Positions 42,155 through 55,635 of a stretch of DNA of 64,000 nt are shown in pieces (position 1 is the first letter of the stretch; each line of letters begins with the position of its first letter). The position numbers were made by a program, and so were the translations under genes. Source of the DNA: Sinonovacula constricta (Eukaryota > Mollusca > Bivalvia > Cardiida > Solecurtidae); the NCBI GenBank assembly GCA_007844125.1, contig CM017561.1, positions 18,789,513 to 18,853,512 on the forward strand, read 5' to 3'. Under the pieces are notes generated by a model that worked only from the letters and a program-made list of their open reading frames with translations, was not told where the DNA came from and searched no databases.

Positions 42155-45100
42155 AACATGGAGTTATTATGCCGTATAAAATAGCGACATGGAGTTATTG
42201 TGCCTTATAAAATAGCGACATGGAGTTATTGTGCCTTATAAAATAGCGATATGGCGTTACTATGCCGTATAAAATAGCGATATGGCGTTACTATGCCGTA
42301 TAAAATAGCGATATGGCGTTACTATGTCTTATAAAATAGCGACATGGAGTTATTGTGCCGTATAAAATAGCGACATGGAGTTATTGTGCCTTATAAAATA
42401 GCGACATGGAGTTATTGTGCCTTATAAAATAGCGATATGGCGTTACTATGCCGTATAAAATAGCGATATGGCGTTACTATGCCGTATAAAATAGCGATAT
42501 GGCGTTACTATGCCTTATAAAATAGCGACATGGAGTTATTGTGCCGTATAAAATAGCGACATGGAGTTATTGTGCCTTATAAAATAGCGACATGGAGTTA
42601 TTGTGCCTTATAAAATAGCGATATGGCGTTACTATGCCTTATAAAATAGCGATATGGCGTTACTATGCCGTATAAAATAGCGATATGGCGTTACTATGCC
42701 TTATAAAATAGCGACATGGAGTTATTATGCCGTATAAAATAGCGACATGGAGTTATTGTGCCTTATAAAATAGCGACATGGAGTTATTGTGCCTTATAAA
42801 ATAGCGATATGGCGTTACTATGCCGTATAAAATAGCGATATGGCGTTACTATGCCGTATAAAATAGCGATATGGCGTTACTATGCCGTATAAAATAGCGA
42901 CATGGAGTTATTGTGCCTTATAAAATAGCGATATGGCGTTACTATGCCGTATAAAATAGCGATATGGCGTTACTATGCCGTATAAAATAGCGATATGGAG
43001 TTATTATGCCGTATAAAATAGCGATATGGAGTTATTGTGCCTTATAAAATAGCGATATGGCGTTACTATGCCGTATAAAATAGCGATATGGCGTTACTAT
43101 GCCGTATAAAATAGCGATATGGCGTTACTATGCCGTATAAAATAGCGACATGGAGTTATTGTGCCTTATAAAATAGCGATATGGCGTTACTATGCCGTAT
43201 AAAATAGCGATATGGCGTTACTATGCCGTATAAAATAGCGACATGGAGTTATTGTGCCTTATAAAATAGCGATATGGCGTTACTATGCCGTATAAAATAG
43301 CGATATGGCGTTACTATGCCTTATAAAATAGCGACATGGAGTTATTGTGCCTTATAAAATAGCGATATGGCGTTACTATGCCGTATAAAATAGCGATATG
43401 GCGTTACTATGCCTTATAAAATAGCGACATGGAGTTATTGTGCCTTATAAAATAGCGACATGGAGTTATTATGCCTTATAAAATAGCGACATGGAGTTAC
43501 TATGCCGTATAAAATAGCGATATGGCGTTACTATGCCTTATAAAATAGCGACATGGAGTTATTGTGCCTTATAAAATAGCGACATGGAGTTATTGTGCCT
43601 TATAAAATAGCGACATGGAGTTATTGTGCCTTATAAAATAGCGATATGGAGTTATTGTGCCTTATAAAATAGCGATATGGAGTTATTGTGCCTTATAAAA
43701 TAGCGACATGGAGTTATTGTGCCTTATAAAATAGCGACATGGAGTTATTGTGCCTTATAAAATAGCGACATGGAGTTATTGTGCCTTATAAAATAGCGAC
43801 ATGGAGTTATTGTGCCGTATAAAATAGCGATATGGCGTTATTGTGCCTTATAAAATAGCGATATGGCGTTACTATGCCGTATAAAATAGCGATATGGAGT
43901 TATTGTGCCTTATAAAATAGCGACATGGAGTTATTGTGCCTTATAAAATAGCGACATGGAGTTATTGTGCCGTATAAAATAGCGATATGGCGTTATTGTG
44001 CCTTATAAAATAGCGATATGGCGTTACTATGCCGTATAAAATAGCGATATGGAGTTATTGTGCCTTATAAAATAGCGACATGGAGTTATTGTGCCTTATA
44101 AAATAGCGACATGGAGTTATTGTGCCTTATAAAATAGCGACATGGAGTTACTATGCCGTATAAAATAGCGATATGGAGTTATTGTGCCTTATAAAATAGC
44201 GACATGGAGTTATTGTGCCTTATAAAATAGCGACATGGAGTTATTGTGCCTTATAAAATAGCGACATGGAGTTATTGTGCCTTATAAAATAGCGACATGG
44301 AGTTATTGTGCCTTATAAAATAGCGACATGGAGTTATTGTGCCTTATAAAATAGCGATATGGAGTTATTGTGCCTTATAAAATAGCGACATGACGTTATT
44401 ATGCCGTATAAAATAGCGACATGGAGTTATTGTGCCTTATAAAATAGCGACATGGAGTTATTGTGCCTTATAAAATAGCGACATGGAGTTATTGTGCCTT
44501 ATAAAATAGCGACATGGAGTTATTGTGCCTTATAAAATAGCGACATGGAGTTATTGTGCCTTATAAAATAGCGACATGGAGTTATTGTGCCTTATAAAAT
44601 AGCGACATGGAGTTATTGTGCCTTATAAAATAGCGACATGGAGTTATTGTGCCTTATAAAATAGCGATATGGAGTTATTGTGCCTTATAAAATAGCGACA
44701 TGACGTTATTATGCCGTATAAAATAGCGACATGGAGTTATTGTGCCTTATAAAATAGCGACATGGAGTTATTGTGCCTTATAAAATAGCGACATGGAGTT
44801 ATTGTGCCGTATAAAATAGCGATATGGCGTTATTGTGCCTTATAAAATAGCGATATGGCGTTACTATGCCGTATAAAATAGCGACATGGAGTTATTGTGC
44901 CTTATAAAATAGCGATATGGCGTTATTGTGCCTTATAAAATAGCGATATGGCGTTACTATGCCGTATAAAATAGCGATATGGCGTTACTATGCCTTATAA
45001 AATAGCGACATGGAGTTATTGTGCCTTATAAAATAGCGACATGGAGTTACTATGCCGTATAAAATAGCGATATGGCGTTACTATGCCTTATAAAATAGCG

Positions 45101-46972
45101 ACATGGAGTTATTGTGCCTTATAAAATAGCGACATGGAGTTATTATGCCTTATAAAATAGCGACATGGAGTTACTATGCCGTATAAAATAGCGATATGGC
45201 GTTACTATGCCGTATAAAATAGCGACATGGAGTTATTGTGCCTTATAAAATAGCGACATGGAGTTATTGTGCCTTATAAAATAGCGATATGGCGTTACTA
45301 TGCCGTATAAAATAGCGATATGGCGTTACTATGCCTTATAAAATAGCGACATGGAGTTATTGTGCCTTATAAAATAGCGACATGGAGTTATTGTGCCTTA
45401 TAAAATAGCGACATGGAGTTATTGTGCCTTATAAAATAGCGATATGGCGTTATTGTGCCTTATAAAATAGCGATATGGCGTTACTATGCCGTATAAAATA
45501 GCGATATGGCGTTACTATGCCGTATAAAATAGCGACATGGAGTTATTGTGCCTTATAAAATAGCGACATGGAGTTATTGTGCCTTATAAAATAGCGATAT
45601 GGCGTTACTATGCCGTATAAAATAGCGATATGGCGTTACTATGCCGTATAAAATAGCGATATGGCGTTACTATGCCGTATAAAATAGCGATATGGCGTTA
45701 CTATGCCGTATAAAATAGCGATATGGCGTTACTATGCCGTATAAAATAGCGACATGGAGTTATTGTGCCTTATAAAATAGCGACATGGAGTTACTATGCC
45801 GTATAAAATAGCGATATGGCGTTACTATGCCGTATAAAATAGCGACATGGAGTTATTGTGCCTTATAAAATAGCGACATGGAGTTATTGTGCCTTATAAA
45901 ATAGCGATATGGCGTTACTATGCCGTATAAAATAGCGATATGGCGTTACTATGCCGTATAAAATAGCGATATGGCGTTATTGTGCCTTATAAAATAGCGA
46001 TATGGCGTTACTATGCCGTATAAAATAGCGATATGGCGTTACTATGCCGTATAAAATAGCGATATGGAGTTATTATGCCGTATAAAATAGCGATATGGAG
46101 TTCTTGTGCCTTATAAAATAGCGATATGGCGTTACTATGCCGTATAAAATAGCGATATGGCGTTACTATGCCGTATAAAATAGCGATATGGCGTTACTAT
46201 GCCGTATAAAATAGCGATATGGAGTTATTGTGCCTTATAAAATAGCGATATGGAGTATTATGCCGTATAAAATAGCGATATGGAGTTATTGTGCCTTATA
46301 AAATAGCGATATGGCGTTACTATGCCGTATAAAATAGCGATATGGAGTTATTGTGCCTTATAAAATAGCGATATGGCGTTACTATGCCGTATAAAATAGC
46401 GATATGGCGTTACTATGCCGTATAAAATAGCGATATGGAGTTATTATGCCGTATAAAATAGCGATATGGAGTTATTATGCCGTATAAAACAGCGATATGG
46501 CGTTACTATGCCGTATAAAATAGCGATATGGAGTTATTATGCCGTATAAAATAGCGATATGGCGTTACTATGCCGTATAAAATAGCGATATGGCGTTACT
46601 ATGCCGTATAAAATAGCGATATGGCGTTACTATGCCGTATAAAATAGCGATATGGCGTTACTATGCCGTATAAAATAGCGACATGGAGTTATTGTGCCTC
46701 ATAAAATAGCGATATGGCGTTACTATGCCGTATAAAATAGCGATATGGCGTTACTATGCCGTATAAAATAGCGATATGGAGTATTATGCCGTATAAAACA
46801 GCGAAATGGAGTTATTATGCCGTATAAAATAGTGACATGGAGTTATTTTGCCGTATAAAATAGCGACATGGAGTTATTATGCCGTATAAAATAGCGACAT
46901 GGAGTTAATATGCCGTATAAAATAGCGACATGTAGTAATTATGCCGTATAAAATAGCGACATGGAGTTATGA
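42155..46972. repeat. 31-bp satellite array, about 155 units in two main states
   Basis: State A is 'gacatggagttattgtgcct' + 'tataaaatagc'; state B is 'gatatggcgttactatgccg' + 'tataaaatagc'. They differ at five linked positions (3, 8, 13, 15, 20 of the unit). Runs of A and B alternate through the array, with some intermediate units. Both edges carry mixed units ('gacatggagttattatgccg'), possibly the ancestral form. Two units near 46250 and 46780 have lost a base. Stops in each unit (TAAAATAG) and a length not divisible by three rule out coding. Confidence 0.97.
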
Positions 46973-47030
46973 GCCGTTTAAGTTAAAGATATTGAATCAT
47001 TTGGCTGTTTTAATTCTCGACATAGATTTT

Positions 47031-47032
<2 letters not shown>

Positions 47033-47126
<94 letters not shown>
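47033..47126. repeat. (TA)n microsatellite
   Basis: About 45 TA units, 60 bp beyond the end of the 31-bp satellite. Confidence 0.97.
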
Positions 47127-47129
<3 letters not shown>

Positions 47130-48440
47130 CGTGACCCTATAAGCAGCCGACACAGTGTTTACTTTAAGGTATAATACCTAGATACTTTATGTCTGCTATT
47201 TATACGGTGTCATAACTGTGTAAAAGGGAAAACAATGAGCAAGTGAAACGCCTGTGTAAAATCCTTTTATGTGCATGCATTGTATTTGCTTCACACTTTC
47301 GTGACGTGGTGGAAAAAAGAAGCAACAAACCTAATAGAGCGAACGTGTTGTTATACAAACAATAAAGGTAAATTTGTTTTAATTTAATACTTTTTTAATG
47401 TCATTGCGATAGCTATCATATTATTCTCCATACGTTTTTATTAATTAAACTTAAATACTTAGAGGAATTCTTTTCTCTTAGTCATACTTTCGAAAATACT
47501 TAGAGGAATTCTTTTCTCTTAGTCATATTTCGAAAATAACTTATAATATTCAAAATAAATAAACTTGTCGACAAAACTTTACGGGATTTTCAAAATGAAA
47601 CAATTGTTTAAGTTATCTCCCTTGTGTGATGTTTTTTTTTTTTTTATATATAATTTAGTGTTTTTATAGTTTGAGTAAAGTCCCTTTACATACGAAAAGG
47701 AGGGAATTCCAGCCAGAAGTGAGTAACGACTTATGTGAAGGTGTTTAAAATGTGTTAGGATAATAATGATGTAGAAAGCAGATACGCCATTTTTGCTCAA
47801 AATGGTATTTTGATGTGCTTCTTTATTTTCAACAATGTAATTTTACATGAAAACCCTATAAGACTGGTTGTATACGCTTTAGTAGTTTTAGTTATGTACT
47901 CTCTAGCAAGTAGAACTATTATACAGGCCCGTCGTCGGCATTCAAAACCTGTTGTGGCCCTGCTAGGGGGTGCGGTGGCATGCTGCCCATGAATTTTGTT
48001 TAGAAATTAAACGTCTAAATACGCAATATCCGGCACGTATTTGTTATTCTCGAGAACTTTCAATAAACAATTAAAACTTCTCAGTGTTATTATCTATATT
48101 GTCTGGTCCTTTGACATCATGAATTTTAACAGTTTGGCTGTTTGAAAATTGAATTCTGCTTAAGCCGGTGCTAGAGGGGCGTAGGTATTGTTGCACTTTT
48201 TAGTACTACTCATGAACAGACTCAATAAAATCGAGTGTGTAATTTTCTCTTCCTTAATTTGACCATCATGCTCTGAAGGGGTCTCCATTTTTTTAAATTT
48301 TGTAAATGTGCAAACACGTTAGATTCAAGATTTATAGCAACCCTAGTGTTGCTATATTCGCCTGTTAAACGCTGAAATAACATGTTTCTTATATTTTAAA
48401 AGATTTGTAGGAATCCAACGATCTAATGTACTAGCATGAC
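47127..48440. other. Non-coding sequence with a 40-bp direct duplication
   Basis: 'aaatacttagaggaattctt' to 'agtcata' occurs twice in tandem at about 47452-47530. No coding feature recognised. Confidence 0.6.
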
Positions 48441-48448
48441 ACAATTGC

Positions 48449-50480
48449 TCATATTATTTTTATAAAATTACCAAATACACAACGCCGACGTTCTCGGGAA
48501 GTACAAAACTTATTTGTTACATCCCGCATGTCCAACCAGTCGGTCATTTCTTTGTGTATGTGCAGGATCATCAAGTGGTTGAGGCAGGCCTGTGTCATGG
48601 TAGAGCTCAGGTACTTTTTATTTTGTCGCAGCGCGGAGAAGGTTTGCTCGCTAGACGCGTTCGTCGCGGGGAAAACGAGCAGTATCCTCACAAGCGTCAC
48701 AACCTCTGAAAACATGAACCTTGTAGATACAGTCTGTTTCTGGAATAATTTTATGACGTCACTAAGTTCGACACAATTCTTGCCGATAGATTTGAATGGT
48801 GTCCGTAGGATTCCCAGCTGAACCCTTAGACGGCCTTTGTCAATGTCCTTCCAGTAGAAGTCCCATACCGAATCGTGTCCTTTGCTGAAGTCCTGCTGCT
48901 CAGGATGAACAGCTTTGTGGAGCAACTCCTCAATATCGCGAAGGACACGATACCCGGGCTGGTCGAAGCGTTCCCTGATCGCGACCATGGTAAGGTCAAT
49001 TGCCTCGTAGTAGCGGGTCCGGTAGAGGTCCTTGGCTGTCGTTGGATGCCACCTCGTACCGGCGAGGTATTTTCCTTTCCTGTGGAAGTACAGAATCTGA
49101 GACATCCAATGATTAAGTAACACCGTTTATTTTGTCCCTGATATCACCAAAACATTAATCATTACGTATTTCCTCAAGGCTGACAGGGATGCCTGTTGTC
49201 CAAGTGTCCCGCTCAGGTTGTCGGTAAGACTAAGCACCTAATGTGCTAACATTATCCCGAAGAGGTATTCCAACGAACGCATCTAGAATGATACACCCAG
49301 GATCCGTGCCCTGGTTTCCGAGTCCTGGGGATCGCACTCGTCCCAGAGGTTATGTAGCACCGTGTAGTTGTCGAACACGCTCTTGAGACTAGCTGCACGA
49401 ACCGTCCTACGCGTAGGGGGGCCCGAAAACCATGAGTCTCGGGTGCATGTTCCTGCTTAATACGCTCGAACAGGCTATCACGCTTCGGAGAGTACTTCAG
49501 TAGCTTTGAAAACTCGTAAGTGGTGTCGAGTGCATCGCGCATCACCTTCGACTGCCTCATGGTGTCTCCATCGGCCAGATTCAGCGCATGTCCAGAGCAA
49601 TGTGTGTAGATGGCTCTAGGTTCTTTGTCGGTAATCTGCTTAGCAACGCCCTTCTTCGAGCCGGACAGGTTTGAAGCCCCGTCATAGCACTGGCCATGGC
49701 AATTATTCAATGACAGATTCATACGAAGGAGAGTGTCCTCGATTGTCTAGGAGAGAGTGTCAGCGTCTGTGGAGGGCACTTTGTAAAGTCTAATGAACTC
49801 TACGTGTGGAATTAAATCATCACCAACATGCCTAAGCACTAACACCTCATGTTCTCTATTAGATCCATCTGTGGTTTCTTCTGCCATTATTGAATAGTAC
49901 ACAGAATTCTGAATATCCTTAGCCACGTCCCTTAGAATAGCCAATGCCATTGTCCTGAGCATTTCATTTTAGGAATCAGCGCATGTAAGCCACTCAAAAA
50001 GTTTACTATCATCTTCGCTTCTAAGAGTAAGCAATTGCACATAGTTGCTATCACACTCATCACCACCAACCCTTAAGGCTAGACCTTGCCTAGTTAGGAA
50101 CCTAACACTAGATAATATTTTGAGCAAACATTCGCGACTATCTTCTTTCTCTTTGACGTGGCTCTTAGAGAGCATCTCCCCACGTTTTTGGTGACCTTGG
50201 GGAGGACGACAACTTTCTCTACCGCCTCGCGATGGCACCCAGATTCGTCATGTCGCCTGAAGCCCCTTCTGGCGTCTTTTCAGTTGGTAAAGCCGGTGGA
50301 GATGAAGGCGTTGCTAAGCGTTGGTGCCAGTAGCTTCCCGTCACATTTTGCTACCATGCAAACGTGACAGAAGGCCATATCTCGGCAGTCGCAGGACTGG
50401 CTTAATTTTACCGAATGTGCGCGATGGGAATATGAAAGATTTCGGTTGATTTGGCTCATCAGATACAGATATGCTGGTCA
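48449..50480 (-). pseudogene. hAT-type transposase (ZMYM1-like), broken
   Basis: Read on the minus strand in several frames: N-terminal TTF-type zinc finger segment (AFCHVCMVAKCDGK, FRRHDESGCHREAVEKVVV, about 50200-50400); ECLLKILSSVRFLTRQGLAL (49969-50238); MAEETTDGSNREHEVLVLR (49747-49962); CYDGASNLSGSKKGVAKQI, CSGHALNLADGDT and SKVMRDALDTTYE, the DUF4371 RNase-H-like core (49252-49722); and the dimerisation end FPATNASSEQTFSALRQNKK, LNHLMILHIHKEMT (48449-49123). At least three frameshifts or stops separate these blocks, so it cannot make a transposase. Terminal repeats and an 8-bp duplication were not found. Confidence 0.88.
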
Positions 50481-50556
50481 TGGCGGCCTTAATTGTCAAG
50501 TGTTAGTGATCAGGGATGAAGATTGATAGAAAAGCATATGTAGGCACCTTAATCGA

Positions 50557-50576
50557 GGGGGGGGGGGGGGGGGGGG
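50557..50576 (+). repeat. Poly-G tract
   Basis: Twenty G residues in a row. Confidence 0.97.
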
Positions 50577-50579
50577 CGT

Positions 50580-51685
50580 GCGTTAATGATTATATTTAAA
50601 ACCTTAACCGCTCTATCACCTTCGCTGGTTCACGGTGCTTAGTGTAGCGTCAACATAGTTTTTTGCATATACGGGTACTGGCTCAATCATTATATATGTA
50701 TTTTGAATACATGCTTTTGCTACGCTTTTTCAGTAACAATCAATAAATCTGTGTACCTATGGAATTTTTCGCAATAGATTTGTGATTTGAGCATCTGAAG
50801 CTAATGCATACATCGTGACCACCGTCACCGATATTTTCCCATTTTTGTCATTTTTAAAATTTTAATTTTTGTGAAAAATGTGTAGGCACGTGCCAAAGTG
50901 CCTAAAGTAAGCTACGCCAGTGGTGATCAAACATTAATATACAAAATACGTACAAACTACATGTAGTGTGTCTGTTAAGCGAACGCTGGTTGTGGTGTGT
51001 TCATTCTATCGCGTTGTGTATATTGTGCCATAGTTATGTCGCCATTACTATGACGTACTGGTCGATATACGTAATTATATTTTATGTTCGTAATGTATGG
51101 TGTCATTTGGCTTTATGCAAAAAAAGTTGTTTGTTTCCGCTGATATGCTCCGTTTGAGTGAACACGGATCTATTACGGCGAAAGAAAGCAATAAAACTGT
51201 TTTGTCAGCCGCTATTGTAAAATGTACGATTTTGTAGATATATTTAGGCTAAAAAGTGGTGCGGCCATACCGGCCTAACCGCTGACGACGGCCTGAATAC
51301 GGTATATCACAAGTAACTCTCGTCATGCCGTAAGTTATGAGCAAAAAGCAATAAGGAAGACAATTAATATTGTGTGAGTTATTATAGCTTCCACTTGAAA
51401 TACCTGCCACGAGTTTCTGTATTTATGCGATAAGCTTTCGTCAAAATGCAATAGGGAATACTAAAATGTGAAAGGATATTTTCACCGAAAATTCTTCAAA
51501 TTATGCTTCATGGAAATTGTGTTTTACTAAACACATTCTGTATGTAAGCTTTTTAATGTATGTGTAAATTGAGTTTATGGTGTTTCCATTACAATTTTCA
51601 TTATAATGTAAGTATCAGAATTGTAGAAGCAACAGCAATATTGTAGCAAAATACATTATGCTACGGTGTGTGTTAGCTTATTATC
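50580..51685. other. Sequence without recognised features
   Basis: AT-rich, no recognised coding or repeat feature. Confidence 0.5.
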
Positions 51686-51687
51686 TT

Positions 51688-53130
51688 GTTTCAATATGAA
51701 GGTGCTGAGAAATATGCTACATTGAAGTTGGAGTACTTTCCTTGAGATTTAATGTTTCAATATCAAAGTGCTGAGAAATATTCTACATTGAAGTTGGAGT
51801 ACTTTCCTTGAGATTTAATGTTTCTATATCAAAGTGCTGAGAAATATTCTACATTGAAGTTGGAGTACTTTCCTCGAGATTTAATGTTTCAATATCAAAG
51901 TGCTGAGAAATATGCTACATTGAAGTTGGAGTACTTTCCTTGAGATTTAATGTTTCTATATCAAAGTGCTGAGAAATATGCTACATTGAAGTTGGAGTAC
52001 TTTCCTCGAGATTTAATGTTTCAATATGAAGGTGCTGAGAAATATGCTACATTGAAGTTGGAGTACTTTCCTTGAGATTTAATGTTTCAATATGAAGGTG
52101 CTGAGAAATATGCTACATTGAAGATGGAGTACTTTCCTTGAGATTTAATGTTTCTATATCAAAGTGCTGAGAAATATTCTACATTGAAGTTGGAGTACTT
52201 TCCTCGAGATTTAATGTTTCAATATCAAAGTGCTGAGAAATATGCTACATTGAAGTTGGAGTACTTTCCTTGAGATTTAATGTTTCTATATCAAAGTGCT
52301 GAGAAATATGCTACATTGAAGTTGGAGTACTTTCCTCGAGATTTAATGTTTCAATATGAAGGTGCCGAGAAATATGCTACATTGAAGTTGGAGTACTTTC
52401 CTTGAGATTTAATGTTTCAATATGAAGGTGCCGAGAAATATGCTACATTGAAGTTGGAGTACTTTCCTTGAGATTTAATGTTTCAATATGAAGGTGCCGA
52501 GAAATATGCTACATTGAAGTTGGAGTACTTTCCTCGAGATTTAATGTTTCAATATGAAGGTGCCGAGAAATATGCTACATTGAAGTTGGAGTACTTTCCT
52601 TGAGATTTAATGTTTCAATATGAAGGTGCTGAGAAATATGCTACATTAAAGTTGGAGTATTTTCCTCGAGATTTAATGTTTCTATATCAAAGTGCTGAGA
52701 AATATGCTACATTGAAGTTGGAGTATTTTCCTCGAGATTTAATGTTTCTATATCAAAGTGCTGAGAAATATTCTACATTGAAGTTGGAGTATTTTTCTCG
52801 AGATTTAATGTTTCTATATCAAAGTGCTGAGAAATATGCTACATTGAAGTTGGAGTACTTTCCTTGAGATTTAATGTTTCTATATCAAAGTGCTGAGAAA
52901 TATGCTACATTGAAGTTGGAGTATTTTCCTCGAGATTTAATGTTTCTATATCAAAGTGCTGAGAAATATTCTACATTGAAGTTGGAGTATTTTTCTCGAG
53001 ATTTAATGTTTCTATATCAAAGTGCTGAGAAATATTCTACATTGAAGTTGGAGTATTTTTCTCGAGGTTTAATGTTTCAATATCAAAGTGCTGAGAAATA
53101 TGCTACATTGTAGGTGGAGTACTTTCCTAA
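51688..53130 (+). repeat. 66-bp tandem repeat, about 22 units, reading as a 22-residue peptide repeat
   Basis: Units start at 51691 and every 66 bp to 53077. In the forward frame each reads like MFLYQSAEKYATLKLEYFPR + DL. About half the units have CGA at the arginine codon (inside CTCGAG); the others have TGA, a stop. Variants (caatatgaagg, ctatatcaaag, atgctac, attctac) follow a higher-order pattern: units 3-6 equal 8-11 (330-bp period), and units 16-17 resemble 19-20. Longest open stretches are 52610-52867 and 52874-53113. It ends in a diverged unit with TAG. No ordinary gene surrounds it. Confidence 0.95.
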
Positions 53131-53134
53131 TATA

Positions 53135-54385
53135 TCATGCCCTGATTTTAACAATACAATATGCATTTCATATAACGTACAAAAGACAAAGTTACACTGA
53201 CGATGCATTCTGTGGGAAAACAGTGAACCTAACGGTAACTTATTTTGTATTGTACGCTATGATATCGGATTACTTTTAACATATAAATGATACTATATAA
53301 CGACAAATTGGTGATAATGTACAGTCCAAACTCACTAATCATTGCAATGTAAAATAAAATAATAACATTTTGTATCATATTTACAAAGACACAAGCTGCT
53401 CAACACCGCACGGCAAATCAAAAAAGTTTAAAAATAAACATTCTGAATAAAATATGATACACCCATCAACTGAAATGGATATTACTAAACATAGAACAGT
53501 GTAAAGAAATAAAAAAATATACTACAACATCAAAAGTGTTCGCATTATGCCTAAATTCGGAAGAAGAGGAGAAAAGTGCAAAGTTGAATTTCTGCTGATG
53601 AAAATGGATAGTCTCTCATTTTAAAGCAACTAAATCACCACTGGTATTTGCATTGTTAGATTTGTGTTCGAAACGGTTATGATGAACCACATTGAATAAT
53701 TAACTGAAATAGTGCCTCTGCTCGTGTGAAAATATGAACTTGGTATCCTTCAAAGTATTGTGTTGTCTTTATGCTGAGAAATTCAAAAGCGTCGCGACGC
53801 TTTTAAACTTTTTTGTACGATTAAAGCGCAACGACCTATCCATGAACTGCGCATGCGATAATATTCGTCATATGAATACGTCAAAAAGCAAAACGCTCAT
53901 TGACTCGATGGTGGCGCTATAGTATAATTAAACATAAAATGCATATCGCTTGGTTCTGTTCTATGGGTCATGTACCAACGGAAATATTTATTGAATTCAC
54001 ACTAAGGATTATCGAAGCAAGTTAGCGAAAATTTCAGCCCGTATAACATTTTCAATCAACGGGCGACTGTGACAGAGATGTCGAATGTAACTTTCTTGAC
54101 TGTTCAGCATCGCACCGGATTCGAGTACCGGTCAGATTGTTGGAAGGTCTTTTATCCCACCATCTCTGTAAATATAGGTTGATATAACCCGTGTAATAAA
54201 GATGAGCTTTATCAATCGATTTTTTGCGCACCTGCTCTAAGCCGGACTACTTTATTTGACGAAACGATCAGGAATGTTAACGAGAACGAAACTCATTTAT
54301 CGCGTAATTATGCTTGTGGTCACCCCAAAAATGTCCATAATATAAAGATTGGTTAAATAGAGCAAACGAGGCCATTAAAAAGGGA
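53135..54385. other. Sequence without recognised genes
   Basis: AT-rich; a 62-codon open frame at 53734-53922 shows no family resemblance. 54090-54230 may be part of a SINE body but no boundaries were found. Confidence 0.45.
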
Positions 54386-54387
54386 TA

Positions 54388-54465
54388 AGCGCGGTTTCGA
54401 TCTCTGTCCTGCAGGACTGAAAATTTAAGTAGCAGCGTTTAAACCGACTGACCTAATCGGACAGT
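54388..54465 (-). repeat. tRNA-like segment (SINE head)
   Basis: On the minus strand, TTAGGTCAGTCGG (A box, 54444-54456) is followed by GATCGAAACC (B box, 54393-54402). Probably a tRNA-derived SINE promoter, not a tRNA. Confidence 0.45.
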
Positions 54466-54619
54466 TCATCGCAGTTTTCCGAAGTTCTATTTAACAATGA
54501 TATAGATAAAAGACTGTTTAGGAATAGTCATAAAATCAATAAAAGTACGAATTTATGGTCGGCAAAACTAATAACAACTATCAAAATGTCACATTGTGTG
54601 AGTCCCTGTTGTTTTGATG

Positions 54620-55024
54620 TTATTTATAAGAAGATTTATAAGAATCGTGTGTAAACCTAAGCAGTGTTGTAGAGATAAGCTACGGGGATTTCGAGGTAAA
54701 TTTGGCTATAATCCCAACAGTTTTGAGAAGGAAATTGATCTTGAATCTGTGGCTGTCTCAGAAAGCAGCAATTAGCTGCGTAATCTGAGGACAGACCCTG
54801 ATGATCAAATGTCGTTACATGATGAACATTCAAATGGTTTTGATAGAGCTCAATCTTTAGTTGAACCAAATACAGCTGACTGCACAGATCTGGACAAATG
54901 TGCTAATAAATCACTGATTGTAGACTTGAACATGAACACGAGCACACCACCTCCAATCCCAACATTTCTACTAATTCGCAAGTCACCCTGTCAAAAACAC
55001 AACTATCTTCGCAATTTTCAATAG
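54620..55024 (+). other. Unrecognised open-frame remnant
   Basis: Reads KLRGFRGKFGYNPNSFEKEI, LESVAVSESSN, a stop, then LRNLRTDPDDQMSLHDEHSN and an acidic, threonine/proline-ending tail. One stop splits otherwise protein-like sequence of 130 codons. No family recognised; could be a pseudogene or chance. Confidence 0.25.
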
Positions 55025-55505
55025 TACATTATATTCAAAGTTCAGAATTTCAATGTCATCAACAATTAAAATCCATGAGCAAACTTTTTTTACAGCCACA
55101 AACACACACAAACCTCGAATGTAATTCGCGTTTCTTAATGCCATATGCGTAGCAACTTTTATGTTACACAGCCTTGACATTACACACTACATGTATAGCC
55201 TTATACGAGTGTGATTTTTGTTGATGTTATATTCCAACTATTATTTTCAATTATCGTTATCAATAAAATTACAACCTTATGTATAGTGCAAATAAAACAA
55301 AAGAAATAACATGTTTATTGTACTATTTTTATTTGTAAAATATAACTATTTCTTATAGCCGAATTACTCTATGCACGCGTATGAATTTCGTGTATTGCAT
55401 TAGAATGACAGATCATGAAGGGGAGGAGCAGTAGCGGTAAATTTAAATGTTTCACTTTTTAATTCATTTTAAAAAAAATCTGTTTGCGGTGGGATAAAAA
55501 GAATC

Positions 55506-55635
55506 CCAGGTTAGTGTTGATATAGATAAAGGTTATCATGCTCGGCCCGAAAATAAGAAAGCACTCAGCAACCTCGTGCTTTCTGATTTTCTTAGCCTCG
55601 CATGATAGCATTTATCTATATCAGCACTAACCTGG
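55506..55635. repeat. Long hairpin with 59-bp arms
   Basis: 55506-55564 ('ccaggttagtgttgatatag...') is the near-perfect reverse complement of 55576-55635 ('...ctatatcagcactaacctgg') around an 11-base loop. It is either a small foldback element or a transcript hairpin. Confidence 0.8.

Noticed and set aside
47810..47992. 60-codon ORF with a hydrophobic segment
   Set aside because: No family resemblance, no repeat of the frame elsewhere, length expected by chance.
48528..49120. Plus-strand ORFs of 97 and 81 codons
   Set aside because: Antisense shadows of the hAT transposase relic.
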